A stretch of 7,712 nucleotides of DNA from Paracoccaceae bacterium (GTDB lineage Bacteria; Pseudomonadota; Alphaproteobacteria; Rhodobacterales; Rhodobacteraceae). The notes under the pieces are model-generated. The model was not told the origin of the DNA. It made no database searches and saw nothing but the letters and a program-made list of their open reading frames with translations. Every line of letters begins with the position of its first letter. Within the stretch, counting starts at the first letter, position 1. Positions 7,259-7,712 of this stretch are shown here, piece by piece. Location: NCBI GenBank assembly GCA_007123625.1, contig SKKS01000362.1, positions 1 to 7,712 of the forward strand, given 5' to 3'. The position numbers were made by a program, and so were the translations under genes.

Positions 7259-7671
7259 TGGCGTTCTGGCTGATGAAAACGGAGCCGGACGTGTTTTCCT
7301 GGGATGATCTGGTGGCCCGGGGCGACGCGGGCGAGGAATGGGACGGCGTGCGCAACTATCAGGCACGCAACAACATGCGCGCGATGGAGGTGGGCGAGAA
7401 GGCGTTCTTCTACCACTCGCGTAGCGAAAAGGCGGTGGTGGGCATCTGCGAGGTCATTGCGGCAGCGCACCCTGACAGCACCACCGACGATACGCGCTGG
7501 GAATGCGTGGATGTGCGCGCGCTGGACCCGCTGCCGAAATCCGTGACGCTGGAGACATGCAAGGCCGATCCGCGACTGGCCGACATGGTGCTGGTCAACA
7601 ACACCCGCCTTTCGGTCCAGCCGGTGACCGAGGCCGAATGGCAGGTCATCTGCGAACTGGGTGGCCTGTAG
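7258..7671 (+). CDS. EVE-domain protein (PUA-like fold, Thy28/THYN1 family)
   Basis: The product is 137 residues and is essentially a single EVE domain. Markers are the N-terminal W-L-M-K-T-E-P at 4-10 with F-S-W at 13-15, the W-D-G-V-R-N-Y-Q-A-R-N segment at 28-38, the G-E-K-A-F-F-Y-H-S strand at 46-54, and a later V-G-I-C-E-V strand. EVE is a PUA-like fold with a pocket that accepts modified nucleobases; stand-alone bacterial members are common and of uncertain role. The ATG at 7258 overlaps the previous stop (TGATG). An in-frame upstream start at 7237 would lie inside the YciI-family gene and add residues outside the domain, so it is not used. It is the last visible gene of the tsaD unit. 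Function in binding modified RNA or DNA is inferred from the fold only. Confidence 0.92.
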   Translation: MAFWLMKTEPDVFSWDDLVARGDAGEEWDGVRNYQARNNMRAMEVGEKAFFYHSRSEKAVVGICEVIAAAHPDSTTDDTRWECVDVRALDPLPKSVTLETCKADPRLADMVLVNNTRLSVQPVTEAEWQVICELGGL

Positions 7672-7712
7672 ACGCGCGCCGGACAGTGCCCGGCACGTCG
7701 CCCACCCACCCA
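7672..7712. other. Short 3' flank, no supported feature
   Basis: These 41 bases follow the EVE-domain gene. GCCGG (7678-7682) can pair with CCGGC (7690-7694) across seven bases, but the stem is only 5 bp and no T-run follows, so it is not called as a terminator. Confidence 0.4.

Noticed and set aside
7678..7694. Hairpin after the EVE gene as a terminator
   Set aside because: Only a 5-bp stem with no following T-run; likely chance in GC-rich DNA.

Overview
The window looks like chromosomal DNA from a GC-rich alphaproteobacterium, most likely Rhodobacterales. The reasons are strong G/C bias at third codon positions in the core genes, a mitofilin (Mic60)-family gene next to hemY and hemD, and a tsaD-gpsA-YciI-EVE gene string. 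The assignment rests on gene content and composition read by eye, not on a database search.

Layout: (1) Positions 1-725, + strand, are an accessory-looking segment with lower GC (about 45-63% in sampled lines, against about 65-73% in the core). It holds the 3' end of a secreted-type protein with a dockerin-like calcium-binding repeat pair, then a small unrecognised ORF that starts inside its stop codon. (2) Positions 767-4781, - strand, are a three-gene unit read hemD -> mitofilin-family gene -> hemY. It covers uroporphyrinogen III synthesis, a Mic60-like inner-membrane protein, and a HemY TPR protein carrying a C-terminal four-cysteine zinc ribbon. (3) Positions about 4782-4882 are a divergent promoter spacer. 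(4) Positions 4883-7671, + strand, are a tightly packed four-gene unit: tsaD (tRNA t6A synthesis), gpsA (glycerol-3-phosphate dehydrogenase), a YciI-family protein and an EVE-domain protein. Junctions are an ATGA overlap, a 1-bp gap and a TGATG overlap.

How they work together: the leftward unit joins tetrapyrrole synthesis with envelope-membrane proteins. HemD makes uroporphyrinogen III in the cytosol; HemY and the mitofilin homologue are membrane-anchored and may organise or regulate later heme steps or membrane shape. The rightward unit combines a universal tRNA modification enzyme, phospholipid precursor synthesis and two small proteins of uncertain role, one with a fold that binds modified bases. 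Almost all of the window is ordinary conserved housekeeping sequence. I found no CRISPR array, insertion sequence, tRNA, rRNA or phage module, and no convincing new system. The points most worth a second look are the HemY zinc ribbon, the Mic60-heme coupling, the TsaD/EVE linkage and the small unknown ORF at 492-725.
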